From Blastopirellula retiformator (lineage in GTDB: Bacteria; Planctomycetota; Planctomycetia; Pirellulales; Pirellulaceae), in contig NZ_SJPF01000004.1 in assembly GCF_007859755.1 (NCBI RefSeq), positions 620,894 through 684,893 on the forward strand: a DNA stretch of 64,000 nucleotides, in the 5' to 3' direction. This document shows positions 1 to 7,976 of the stretch, piece after piece. Each line of letters begins with the position of its first letter. Within the stretch, counting starts at the first letter, position 1. A program made the translations under genes and the position numbers. The notes beneath the pieces were generated by a model. That model did no database searches. It worked only from the letters and a program-made list of their open reading frames with translations, and was not told where the DNA came from.

Positions 1-1012
1 GATCGCTGTCGGGCGTCGCCAATCCGTGGGCGTTGATATGACCGATGTCGGCTGCGGACAGTTGCGCTTCGTTCAAGGCGAAGCGGATCGCATTGACCAA
101 TGCCAGGCGACGATTCGACGCGCCGCTGCGGTCGATGACGGTCGACATCCCTTGTCCCAGGATCTCGGCCAGCGGCTTCGCCCCGCGGGCTTCGGCGTGC
201 TCGGCGGTTTCCAGAACCATCGCGCCCGCGCCTTCGCCCAGGATCATGCCATTGCGGTTCTTATCGAACGGACGGCAAAGACCGGCCGATTCGCCCGAGG
301 CGATTTGTTCCTGCAAAACCGTGTGCACCGAACGCATTTCATGCACCCGGGTACCGGTTGCGCCCGTCACGATCACGTCGGCGTGGCCGCGGAGGATCGT
401 CATAAACGACTCGCCGATCGCGGCGTTGGACGACGCTTCGCGAAGCGTGAGCGAATTGTTGGGGCCCCTCATATCATTGAAGATCGCGATATGGCTGGCC
501 GGCATATTCGGCAGGTATTTGAGCAACCAGAGCGGGTTGATCTCGGGCATGCCTTGCGTGGCCCAGTGATCGAAGTTGTGCGCTGCGAGTTCGGCCTCGC
601 ACTTCATGACCCCCTTCGCGTACTCTTCGGGCAAGGTCATCATGTAGTCAGAGCCGTAGACGACGCCGGTCCGCTCGGGATCAAACTTCCCGCTGGTGAG
701 ATCGGCATGATGCAGCGCCAACTGGGCCGCAGCGACCCCCATCTGGATCTCGCGGCACATCACTTTCAGATTCTTACGAATCGATCGCTGCTGATTCTTG
801 TCGAGCGGCCCAAATTCGCCAATGTCGCCGGCAAAGGCGGTCGCTTCTGCGCCATAAGAAGTCGGCAAAGCGTCCGTAGGCAAACTTTGCAGCAAAGCGA
901 CGCCGTTTTGCGCAGCGGCGACTCCATCCCAGAACGCTTCGATCGTATTGCCGAAGGGGGTGATGCAGCCGTATCCGGTGACAACGACGCGGCGATTTCC
1001 GACTTCCGCCAT
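1..1012 (-). CDS. beta-ketoacyl-ACP synthase family protein with Glu in place of the catalytic Cys (partial)
   Basis: The ATG is at 1010-1012 on the complement and the gene runs off the left edge after about 337 codons. The thiolase-fold ketosynthase pattern is clear: an early VVVTGYGCITPFG, then RGPNNSL, then a glycine-rich NGMILGEGAGAMVLE, then INAHGLATP with the first catalytic His at residue 329. Against FabF-type enzymes, the position of the nucleophilic cysteine (TAC motif) reads LREAS, so residue 192 (codon 437-439) is Glu. The second active-site His lies outside the window. Cys-less ketosynthases are known as chain-length factors or as decarboxylating KSQ domains, usually with Gln, so normal condensation by this protein alone is unlikely. 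Inference: it partners a catalytic ketosynthase encoded to the left, in fatty-acid or polyketide-like synthesis. No other gene lies between it and 1429. Confidence 0.85.
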   Translation of the reverse strand, partial: MAEVGNRRVVVTGYGCITPFGNTIEAFWDGVAAAQNGVALLQSLPTDALPTSYGAEATAFAGDIGEFGPLDKNQQRSIRKNLKVMCREIQMGVAAAQLALHHADLTSGKFDPERTGVVYGSDYMMTLPEEYAKGVMKCEAELAAHNFDHWATQGMPEINPLWLLKYLPNMPASHIAIFNDMRGPNNSLTLREASSNAAIGESFMTILRGHADVIVTGATGTRVHEMRSVHTVLQEQIASGESAGLCRPFDKNRNGMILGEGAGAMVLETAEHAEARGAKPLAEILGQGMSTVIDRSGASNRRLALVNAIRFALNEAQLSAADIGHINAHGLATPDSD

Positions 1013-1181
1013 ATCTCAACTTCTCAACAAGTCGGTCGCATGGGGAAAACGCTCCCTGGCGACCTGACTGACGCAGGATGCAAACCGTGTACTAACTTAG
1101 GGTTCTGTATTCTAAGCAGCCGCCCTGGGCGTGTCGACGGGATACGGATTTCCTGGGCGAAAACTCGGCGGTTTTGGCCGT

Positions 1182-1338
1182 TAGAGCGTTTTTCTGATAG
1201 CTGTAGCGTTTCTGGCGTTGGTGAGGCAAGCTGGTCAAGGCGACCGAAGCAGGCGAATCCTCAAGATTGGTCGATGCAGGTCAACGCCGACCAGCGCGGC
1301 CGCAACCAGCCAGAACGATACAGATGAAGGAAAACCGC
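1182..1338 (+). repeat. dispersed repeat family E, copy 1 (about 157 bp)
   Basis: This stretch is nearly identical, in opposite orientation, to 57487-57649. The shared core runs from TTAGAGCGTTTTTCTGATAG through GGCGTTGGTGAGGCAAGC to GCGGCCGCAACCAGCC and ends in AAAACCGCTCT. The two ends are imperfect inverted copies (AGAGCGTTTTTCT and AGAGCGGTTTTCC), as in a miniature non-coding element. Its right end merges into a second repeat family at GCTCTTCGCGG. Bases 1013-1181, upstream of the ketosynthase start, show nothing recognisable and presumably hold its promoter. Confidence 0.8.
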
Positions 1339-1431
1339 TCTTCGCGGCTCGCAAAATAACGACTTACGTCGCTATTTTGGGATCGCATCCGTGCGATCAC
1401 GCAGTCCGTCGAAAAAATCAACGGACTGCTA
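1337..1431 (+). repeat. dispersed repeat family A, partial copy (three of four hairpins)
   Basis: The segment matches the right two-thirds of the full repeat at 24559-24712. It has a hairpin built on AAAATAACG/CGCTATTTT, a perfect hairpin GATCGCA-tccg-TGCGATC, and a CAGTCCGT/ACGGACTG pair. The first hairpin of the family is missing and replaced by the family E element. The right terminus ...GGACTGCTA overlaps the TAG stop codon (complement 1429-1431) of the next gene. Confidence 0.8.
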
Positions 1432-2787
1432 GTACCGACCGCGATTGTCGATCGCCGCCGCATTGGGCGTGACCGGCGTCTGGCCCGGCTTCGATTTCGC
1501 CGGCCCCAGATACTCGACAAACATCAGCCCATCGGCGCGAGCCGGGCTGCTGGGCAGGGGCAATGAGATTGGGAAAGAAGCGGCCGTTGAGACTCCCATA
1601 TCGGGCTGAGCCACCACGCCGCAGCTGATCAGCAGCACCTGATCCGATGGCCAGCGGAATCGCTCGTGCAGCCGCCAGCTGACCATTTGCGGAATTTGGA
1701 CCTGGATTGATTGCGAGCCGCCGGTGGCGGTCGGCACGTCGATATCGACGTTCACGAACTTCTCAATCTGGTCGACGCTGCACTTCAGCACCGCGTCAAT
1801 CGTGCGGTCGTCGGGGGCAAGCAGCGGGCTCACCTCCAGCGAAAAGCCGGCTTCGATCTGATCGCTTTGCAGTTCGTAACCCGGCCAGGCGGCGGTCGCA
1901 CGGACCGAACGCATGAACGTTTGCGGCTTGAGCATCGAGACCGCGCTTGATTGGCCATTGTGAATCAGCAGGTTCGCCGCTTGATGCTCTTTGTAGTCGC
2001 TCCGCTTGCGGAGGCTATCGAGCAGGATCGCCGCGTTTTCTTTGCTGAGCAGCCAGGCTTCGATCCCCGGCGTTTTCACCGAGACCGGCTGCATCATGCG
2101 GTAGGCCAGACGGCGCCAGTTCGGGCTTTTGACCGTTACCAGACGCAGCCCCAAGGTCTTTACTTCGGCCTGGCTTTCGACAAAATCTTCGACCACGTCC
2201 CGCACGATCTGTTGCATCTCGGGGGTGTGGTAGACCCGCAGGGTGTTCTTGTCGGCGTGCAGCAATCCCAACGGAGAACCAAACCAGACGTCGGTCCCCG
2301 TTTCTCGCAAGATCCAGTCGATGATCGCCTGTTCCGGCTTCGAGGTCGACGTGACCCGCAGCGTATAAGGAGTAATGTCATAGTCGCGCCAAACCTGACC
2401 TTGGTCATGCGGCAGTTCGTTCAAACCGCTGGTCACCTTCAGCAGCGAACCGGAAGCCGGCAGCGGCTCGCTACGCGTCGCGGCGCTCATCGGCGAAGCG
2501 GAATTCCCCGAGGAATAGGCGGACGCGGTTTTGATCGTTTCGCTAGGACTGCGCCAGGCCGAACTCGAGACGCCGGCCGGCTTTTCTGTCGATGTTGCAG
2601 TCGAAGGCGCCGGGGAAGTCGCCAAGGGAGCGGCGGCCGCCTTGTCGCTTTCGTTCAGCGGAGAAGGGGGGCGGACCGTTGGAATCGGGTGGGCGGTCGC
2701 CTGCGAGCTAACGCGTCCGTCGGTCTGGGCGAAGACCGGGCCGCCAATCAGTAGCAGGGTCAGCAATATCATCCATGTTCGCGTCAT
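1429..2787 (-). CDS. exported secretin-like protein
   Basis: The chosen ATG (2785-2787 complement) follows AAGGAC and starts directly with a signal peptide, MTRTWMILLTLLLIGG, probably cleaved after PVFA. A longer open frame upstream has no such logic. The mature protein has a Ser/Pro/Ala-rich linker to about residue 110. A folded region follows, with a segment resembling secretin N-domains (residues about 120-200, DYDITPYTLRV to VVEDFVES). A C-terminal part (GFSLEVSPLLAPDDRTIDAVLK, then VQIPQMVSWRLHERF) resembles the beta-rich secretin domain. At 452 residues it is short for a full type II or IV secretin. Family membership is my inference from pattern; the export signal is plain. Its stop codon lies in the edge of a family A repeat. 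Confidence 0.7.
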   Translation of the reverse strand: MTRTWMILLTLLLIGGPVFAQTDGRVSSQATAHPIPTVRPPSPLNESDKAAAAPLATSPAPSTATSTEKPAGVSSSAWRSPSETIKTASAYSSGNSASPMSAATRSEPLPASGSLLKVTSGLNELPHDQGQVWRDYDITPYTLRVTSTSKPEQAIIDWILRETGTDVWFGSPLGLLHADKNTLRVYHTPEMQQIVRDVVEDFVESQAEVKTLGLRLVTVKSPNWRRLAYRMMQPVSVKTPGIEAWLLSKENAAILLDSLRKRSDYKEHQAANLLIHNGQSSAVSMLKPQTFMRSVRATAAWPGYELQSDQIEAGFSLEVSPLLAPDDRTIDAVLKCSVDQIEKFVNVDIDVPTATGGSQSIQVQIPQMVSWRLHERFRWPSDQVLLISCGVVAQPDMGVSTAASFPISLPLPSSPARADGLMFVEYLGPAKSKPGQTPVTPNAAAIDNRGRY

Positions 2788-2963
2788 AGCCGTCGTCCTT
2801 GTCGGCACACAATCGAAACGCCAGCTTCGCTGCCGGCAGGGTCCGTAGTTCGGGCGGAGTATAGAAGTCGCGGGACAGACCAACAAGATCGATCAGCAGA
2901 ATCTTGGCCGAATCGCTCAAGTTCGGCCGGTCAGTTGCCGACAACCTGGGCTGCTAGCAGAAG

Positions 2964-3905
2964 CTACAGAAGATCGTTGAGCCAATCATCGTCCGACGGC
3001 TTCGGCTTGGCGGGAGCTTCCGCCACCGGCTTCGAAGCGGGCCTAGCAGGCGCCGCAGGCTTGGGTGCAGGCTTCGGTTTCGATCCGGCGGCGACGGTCG
3101 GCTTGCTGGCCAAATCGGGGCGAACCGGTTTTCGCTGCGGCTGTGCAGAAGCAGGTTTGGGCTTCGCCTGACCAGGGAGATCCGCGTCGGGCAGATCAAA
3201 ACTAAGGGGCTTGGTCGCCGCTGGCTTGCCGCCGGTCGTCGGTTTTGCGGTAGTGGCTGCTGCCGTTGCCGTTGCCGCTGGGGTCATTGGCGCCGAGGCG
3301 GGGGCCGTTTCCTTCGTTTTCCGCTCCGCGTCCTCTTTGGCCAAGATTCGCTTGCGGGTCGGGTCGTTTAGCAGCCCAATCAATTGCATGACCCGGTACC
3401 AAGCGATCCAGACGCCAATCAGCAGAGGAATGATCAACATCCCGGCCATGCCAAACCGCAGATGGGCCGCAGCCAAGGTGATGATGGTAACCACCGCCCC
3501 GGCGATGGCGGAGAAATTGAGGACGTCTTGAGGCCGCGAATTCTCGTGTAGCTGGTCGGCGAACCAACTTTCCCACTTGGTCTTCGGTTCTTCGCGGACG
3601 ACCATATTGTCGTCCTTGAGATCCTCGAAATAGGCTTCCAGCTCGAGATGCCAGCCACACTGGCTGCAAAGCTTGCCGCCCGGTTTCAGCGAATTGGCGC
3701 ACTTGGGACAAACGCGTCCTACATTCTGTTCTTCGAGTGGAACGGCCTCGTAATTGGCTTCGACCGGCTGGGCATAGCCCTCTTCGGGCGGCTTGATCGG
3801 CACCAGGCTGACGCACTGGGGACACCGGATTGTCTGGCCGGCAAGCTGCTCTTTGGCGCGCAACGACACGCCACAGCAGGGGCAAACGACCCGAATATCA
3901 GCCAT
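2964..3905 (-). CDS. zinc-ribbon membrane protein with Pro/Ala/Lys-rich tail
   Basis: This 313-residue protein has two zinc-ribbon modules. C8/C11 pair with C28/C31, and C66/C69 pair with C80/C83. Two probable membrane helices follow at about residues 130-150 and 153-175. The last third (about 195-300) is low-complexity, rich in Ala, Pro, Lys and Thr, and the protein ends in an acidic/aromatic DDDWLNDLL. The first ribbon has the same C-x2-C-x16-C-x2-C spacing and the same LAGQ turn as the ribbon of the divergently encoded MotA/ExbB protein at 4248. The two share an intergenic region of 342 bp. I do not know its function; a role next to the proton-channel complex is inference from the shared ribbon and shared control region. 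Confidence 0.8.
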   Translation of the reverse strand: MADIRVVCPCCGVSLRAKEQLAGQTIRCPQCVSLVPIKPPEEGYAQPVEANYEAVPLEEQNVGRVCPKCANSLKPGGKLCSQCGWHLELEAYFEDLKDDNMVVREEPKTKWESWFADQLHENSRPQDVLNFSAIAGAVVTIITLAAAHLRFGMAGMLIIPLLIGVWIAWYRVMQLIGLLNDPTRKRILAKEDAERKTKETAPASAPMTPAATATAAATTAKPTTGGKPAATKPLSFDLPDADLPGQAKPKPASAQPQRKPVRPDLASKPTVAAGSKPKPAPKPAAPARPASKPVAEAPAKPKPSDDDWLNDLL

Positions 3906-4247
3906 GAAAATTCCTTCATTAGACGAACCAGATGCGATTAATTTTCACGGCTATTGCGTAGAATTGCAACAAATGAGCTGCGAGTTGCTGGAGAAACGCA
4001 ATCGTGCTCGCAGATACGTAAGAAACCGGTATGTTTATTCCGTGACAGGGAATAAAAACAAGTTCAAAATCAGAATAAAGAGTATTAGGCCAGAGATGCG
4101 ATAGCTTTTTCCATTTTTCACCTAACCCCCCCGTACCAGGCAGTTTGGTTGCAAAAAGTGACCAGCTAGTGCATATCAGAAGAATACCGGCCCCCTTTTC
4201 TACCCCCCGCGGAACAGACCGCAGCATTCGCTCCCTCCTGAAAATCT
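3906..4247. other. 342-bp divergent intergenic region, AT-rich
   Basis: This stretch separates two divergent genes that share a zinc-ribbon module and should contain both promoters. It is clearly AT-richer than the flanking genes. The only structure I can point to is the inverted repeat at 4034-4056. A Shine-Dalgarno-like CTCCTGAAAATCT lies just before the ATG at 4248. No coding frame here looks real. Confidence 0.6.
4034..4056. promoter_or_regulatory. inverted repeat, candidate operator
   Basis: Perfect 8-bp arms TTTATTCC and GGAATAAA are separated by the 7-bp spacer GTGACAG. The site sits near the middle of the divergent intergenic region. It lacks a T-tract long enough for a terminator in either direction. 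A dimeric regulator site serving both genes is an inference. Confidence 0.35.
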
Positions 4248-5963
4248 ATGTATTTCAAATTTAAATGTCCGCAATGCGGCCAGTCGCTGAAAGTCCGCCA
4301 AGAACTCGCTGGCCAAAAACGGAACTGCCCCTACTGCAAAGCCAGCGTCCGGATCCCCAACACGACGGAAATTGATCTCGATCTGCCGCCGGTTGAATCG
4401 TCCGGTTTCCCCAGCTTCGACGAGGGTGACGCCGGCGGCGGTTTGGGCGGACTTGATCTTGGCAACCTCCAGACCGATCCGTTGTCGACCCGCAACGCTC
4501 CCAAGCAGGGCGGCGGCAAGAAAGCGGGGGCTCCCCCGACGAAACAACCAGCCAAACAGGCGGCGGCCGCCTCGAATGCATCTTCTTCGATCTCGGAAGG
4601 GGAATTCACCGATCCGAGCGATGTCGGTTTGCTGTGGCCTGGTATCTTCGGCTTCGCCACCGCCGCGGCGTTTCTGCTGCTGTTGTGGCCGTCGAAGGGA
4701 ACGTACCTCGGCGACCTGTTCCTCGCCGGCGGCGTGCAGGGTGTGGCGATTCAGTATCTGTCGACGTCTCTCTTTTTCTGGGCGATGGCGATTCTCTGGC
4801 TGAAGCAACGCAAGATCCGTCGTCAGCGCGATTACTTGCTGATGGACGTGTTGCCGACCGACATCTCGCCCGAGATTCGGATCGATACGCTCGACCGCTT
4901 TGTCGAAAACATTCGCCAACTGCCGGGCGAACATGGCGAAAGCTTCCTGATCAACCGCGTGCTTCGCGGTTTGCAGCACTTCCGCGTTCGCCGCAACGCC
5001 GCCGAAACGGTGACGATGATGGCGTCGCAGTCCGAAATCGACTCGAACAACGTCGTGTCGAGCTATACCGCTTTGAAGGTGCTGATCTGGGCGATTCCGA
5101 CGATGGGGTTCATCGGTACGGTGCTCGGTATTAGCTTGGCGGTCGCGTCGCTGGCCGGCGCCTTGGGGGGCAACGATCCTTCGCAGCTGATGTCCTCGTT
5201 GACGTTGATGTTCTCCGGTCTCGGCACCGCGTTTAATACGACGCTGGTCGCGCTGGTGATGAGCATGATTATCAAGTTCCCGATGTCCTCGCTGCAAAAG
5301 AGCGAAGAAGGGGTGCTGAACTGGGTCGACGAGTACTGCAACGAAAACCTGCTTCGCCGACTCAATGACGGTCGCGAACATGAAACCGTCAAACAGAACC
5401 ATCCGTACGACACGACCGTCTTCCGTCGCGCCGTCGAAGAAGCGATGGCGACGCAGCAGTCGGAACTGGAAGCCTGGACCCGGAAGCTGGAACTGGTCGG
5501 CGAAACGATCACCAAGCAGACGACCGACGGCTGGAGCGAAATCCAAGCGAAGCTGCTCGACAGCCAGAAGCAAATCACTTCGGAAGTGATGGAGCAGGTG
5601 CAAGCCAAGACCGGCGAAATGCAGACGCGTCAGGAAGAAATGCGGGTCGAACTGCAAGACCAGCTGACGCAGATGCAAGAGATCGCCGCTCAGCTGCAAG
5701 CCTCGCTGACGGCGCTGACCAGCGCGGCGATTCAGACCTCGAATCAGATGAACGCCAACGTCGACGCTTCGACCGAACGGCTGGAAGCTTACTTCTCCGG
5801 CGTCGCTGAGGGCCTAACCGGCCTGAACGACGTGCTGTCGAAGCTGGGTGACGAACGGGTCGTCGTGCAACAAGTCGAAGGTCCGGCCAACGGCAGCAGC
5901 GGCGGCGGTTGGTTCGGCTTTGGCGGCGGCGGCAAGAAATCGCGTCGTAACGGGAAACGATAA
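4248..5963 (+). CDS. MotA/TolQ/ExbB proton channel family protein with N-terminal zinc ribbon
   Basis: The protein has 571 residues. A zinc ribbon opens it (C7/C10, C27/C30), followed by a Gly/Pro/Ala linker. Probable membrane helices lie at about 128-148, 162-184, 276-304 and 320-344. The last pair carries the ExbB/TolQ signature: WAIPTMGFIGTVLGISLAV, then LMFSGLGTAFNTTLVALV. A long predicted coiled coil (about 395-540, many EMQ/LQ heptads) and a Gly-rich basic tail follow. ExbB/MotA proteins form the inner-membrane ring that turns proton flow into movement of a partner. The next two genes, 2 bp away and then overlapping, encode ExbD-like single-pass proteins, so the three form one operon and probably one complex. 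The cargo or outer partner is not evident. Confidence 0.9.
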   Translation: MYFKFKCPQCGQSLKVRQELAGQKRNCPYCKASVRIPNTTEIDLDLPPVESSGFPSFDEGDAGGGLGGLDLGNLQTDPLSTRNAPKQGGGKKAGAPPTKQPAKQAAAASNASSSISEGEFTDPSDVGLLWPGIFGFATAAAFLLLLWPSKGTYLGDLFLAGGVQGVAIQYLSTSLFFWAMAILWLKQRKIRRQRDYLLMDVLPTDISPEIRIDTLDRFVENIRQLPGEHGESFLINRVLRGLQHFRVRRNAAETVTMMASQSEIDSNNVVSSYTALKVLIWAIPTMGFIGTVLGISLAVASLAGALGGNDPSQLMSSLTLMFSGLGTAFNTTLVALVMSMIIKFPMSSLQKSEEGVLNWVDEYCNENLLRRLNDGREHETVKQNHPYDTTVFRRAVEEAMATQQSELEAWTRKLELVGETITKQTTDGWSEIQAKLLDSQKQITSEVMEQVQAKTGEMQTRQEEMRVELQDQLTQMQEIAAQLQASLTALTSAAIQTSNQMNANVDASTERLEAYFSGVAEGLTGLNDVLSKLGDERVVVQQVEGPANGSSGGGWFGFGGGGKKSRRNGKR

Positions 5964-5965
5964 CC

Positions 5966-6781
5966 ATGGCCAAACGCGCACAAGACGGGGGCGACGACGT
6001 CTCGCTCTTTCCGTTTCTTAGCGTGCTGGCTTGCGTTATCGGCACGCTTACGATGATCATCGCTGCGATCGCCGTCCAGGCGCTCGACAACGACACCGTC
6101 GACCAGGCGATGAAGTACGAAGAGAAGAAAGCGGAACTCGCCAACGCGGACGAAGAATTGGCGAAATTGAACGCCGAACTCAAAAAGAAAGAGACGGAGC
6201 TCAAGAAGACCCAGTCCGCCGAGCAAAAGGAGTTGGAAGACGCCAAAAAGCGTCTGGCCGAGTTGCTGGCGAAGCTGGAAGAAACGGAGACCAAGCTCGA
6301 TCAGATTTCGCTGGATGGTCCCAAAGTCGACCTCGCCGGCCAATCGGAAACCATCAGTGAGATGGAAGAAGAGCTGAAGTCGCGGCGCGAGAAAATCGCC
6401 CAGATGGAAAAAGAAGTCGCTGATCGCAAGCTGCCTCCCAAGGAATCGGAAGTTTCGATTCTGCCCGGCGGCTCTGGCGTCGGATTTGATCCGTCGTTCG
6501 TCGAATGCGACGACGGACGCATCGTCATCCATGATGGCGCCAAGACGACGCCGGTCCGCACCAACGAAATGAACACCAATCCGACGTTCATTAAACTGGT
6601 CGAAGAAGTAAAGGCGAATCCGAAAGGCCAGATCGTTTTTCTGATTCGCAACGACGGCTTGTCGACGTATCGCTCGGCGCGATCGCTCGTTAGCTCCAAG
6701 GGAGTCAAAAATGGCAAGTTGCCGGTCGTAGGCGACGGACGAATCGATTTGAGTTATTTCAAAAAGAAGAAACCGGAATAA
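5966..6781 (+). CDS. ExbD-like coiled-coil membrane protein lacking the channel Asp
   Basis: The protein has 271 residues. A short cytoplasmic start leads to one membrane helix (about 14-41, LFPFLSVLACVIGTLTMIIA). A long Lys/Glu-rich coiled coil runs to about 150, then a probable periplasmic domain that includes GGSGVGFDPSFVECDDGRI. In ExbD/TolR the helix begins P-x-x-D-V with an essential proton-carrying Asp. Here the same place reads PFLSV, so residue 19 is Ser. The start is 2 bp after the ExbB-like stop and the stop overlaps the next ATG (TAATG), which implies translational coupling. It is probably the non-protonatable half of a heteromeric stator with the following gene product; that pairing is inferred. 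Confidence 0.8.
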   Translation: MAKRAQDGGDDVSLFPFLSVLACVIGTLTMIIAAIAVQALDNDTVDQAMKYEEKKAELANADEELAKLNAELKKKETELKKTQSAEQKELEDAKKRLAELLAKLEETETKLDQISLDGPKVDLAGQSETISEMEEELKSRREKIAQMEKEVADRKLPPKESEVSILPGGSGVGFDPSFVECDDGRIVIHDGAKTTPVRTNEMNTNPTFIKLVEEVKANPKGQIVFLIRNDGLSTYRSARSLVSSKGVKNGKLPVVGDGRIDLSYFKKKKPE

Positions 6782-7899
6782 TGGCCCGACGAAAATCAAA
6801 CGACGACGAAGACGGCGGAATGGACTCGCTGCTCGACACGATGTTTAACGTGGTCGGCATTTTGCTGATCGTGTTGGTCGTCGTGCAGTTGGGCGTTCGT
6901 CAGGCGGTCGAGCGGATCGCCTCGACGGTGGCGGTCGACCCTGCGGCGCTCGAAGCGATGATCAAAAAGCTGGAAGAGACCCACAAAGAAAAGCTGGCGG
7001 TAAAGACGTCGCTCGACGATTTGGATCCGGACGAGTCGAAGCTGGAAGAGTTGCTCAAGCGGCTCCGCTCGGAATCGGTCGCCAAAGAAGCGACGCTGGT
7101 CGGCAAAGAGGGCCAGCTGAAAAAGGCGCTCGTCGCCAAAAAAGAACAAGACGAGATGATGAAGAAGGCGGGCGAGAACGAGAAATCCCGCGAGAAGTTA
7201 TCGACCGACTTGAACTCGAGCCTGGAGAAGATCGCCAGCCTGGAAGCGATTCTGGCCGATTCCAAGCCGCGCTCCCAATTGCCCCCCAAGATCGTCAATA
7301 TGCCCGATCCGCGCCCCGCGCCCGACGGCATCAAGGAGGCGCTCCTCCTGTGCATTGGCAACAAGGTCTATCCGCTCAATCCGACCGAACTTCGTGATGA
7401 CGCCAAAAAACGCTCGGAGTATCAGCTGCAGCGCGGCGTCAAAAAGTACGTGAAGGATCCGGCCCAAGGGGTCGAAGCGGAGAAGTTTGTTGAGGACTTC
7501 AATCAGCGCGTCTTGCAGGACGACTACTTCAAAGCCAAAATGTACGCTTCCGGACGGTCCCCCCGCCTGCGGCTAGAGCCGCGAGAAAGCGAAGGCTTCA
7601 CGATCGCCGAGATCGAAAACCCGCGCTCCCGGTTTCAGAAGCTGCTGCGGATGACCAATCCAGAGAAGTACTACTTCAAGTTTATCGTGCTCCCCGATAG
7701 CTACGAGGCGTACCTGGCCGTCCGCGCCGTCGCCGACAAGGCCGGCTATTTGGCCGGCTGGGATCCTCAGCCCGATACGTGGCGGTACACGACCTGGATC
7801 GGCGGCAAAGTGAAGTTCGGCCCCGAGCCGAAGGTCGATCCGAACGCTCCGAAACCAACGCCCAAACCGCCGGCGCCCAAGGCGAACGTGCTCGACTAG
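6781..7899 (+). CDS. ExbD-like coiled-coil membrane protein retaining the channel Asp
   Basis: The protein has 372 residues. An acidic N-terminus precedes a membrane helix at about 15-38 (DSLLDTMFNVVGILLIVLVV), with Asp19 where ExbD/TolR carry their proton-binding residue. A coiled coil spans about 55-160. A periplasmic region of about 200 residues follows, with a Pro/Lys-rich tail (PNAPKPTPKPPAPKA). It is co-translated with the preceding ExbD-like gene through a TAATG overlap. Both the Asp here and the Ser in the neighbour are residue 19 of their proteins, so the two are easy to compare. The C-terminal domain does not resemble OmpA in what I can read, so peptidoglycan binding is not shown. 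The TAG stop is the first three bases of a family A repeat edge. Confidence 0.8.
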   Translation: MARRKSNDDEDGGMDSLLDTMFNVVGILLIVLVVVQLGVRQAVERIASTVAVDPAALEAMIKKLEETHKEKLAVKTSLDDLDPDESKLEELLKRLRSESVAKEATLVGKEGQLKKALVAKKEQDEMMKKAGENEKSREKLSTDLNSSLEKIASLEAILADSKPRSQLPPKIVNMPDPRPAPDGIKEALLLCIGNKVYPLNPTELRDDAKKRSEYQLQRGVKKYVKDPAQGVEAEKFVEDFNQRVLQDDYFKAKMYASGRSPRLRLEPRESEGFTIAEIENPRSRFQKLLRMTNPEKYYFKFIVLPDSYEAYLAVRAVADKAGYLAGWDPQPDTWRYTTWIGGKVKFGPEPKVDPNAPKPTPKPPAPKANVLD

Positions 7900-7976
7900 C
7901 TGCCTGTTGAACAATGCCCTCGTGGCATTTTCCAACCTCGCCAGGCTCAGAGCATAGCTCCTCGCGGCTCCCAAAA
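7897..7976 (+). repeat. dispersed repeat family A, partial copy (left part)
   Basis: The sequence TAGCTGCCTGTTGAA, an AATGCCctcgtGGCATT hairpin and CCTCGCCAGGCTCAGAGCAT match the left end of the full copies at 24559 and 37079-37233 (reverse). The copy stops at GCGGCTCCCAAAA and lacks the right three hairpins. The leading TAG is the stop codon of the gene ending at 7899. Confidence 0.8.

Noticed and set aside
26-1327. Long plus-strand open frame (433 codons) antisense to the ketosynthase
   Set aside because: The protein is Arg/His/Gly-rich nonsense. The minus strand carries clear ketosynthase motifs through the same bases.
2708-2944. Minus-strand frame of 78 codons between the zinc-ribbon and secretin-like genes
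   Set aside because: It overlaps the signal peptide of the secretin-like gene, lacks a ribosome site and resembles nothing known. It is readable but unsupported.
4200-5699. Minus-strand 499-codon frame antisense to the ExbB-like gene
   Set aside because: Shadow of a high-GC gene; the plus strand has ExbB motifs and a zinc ribbon.
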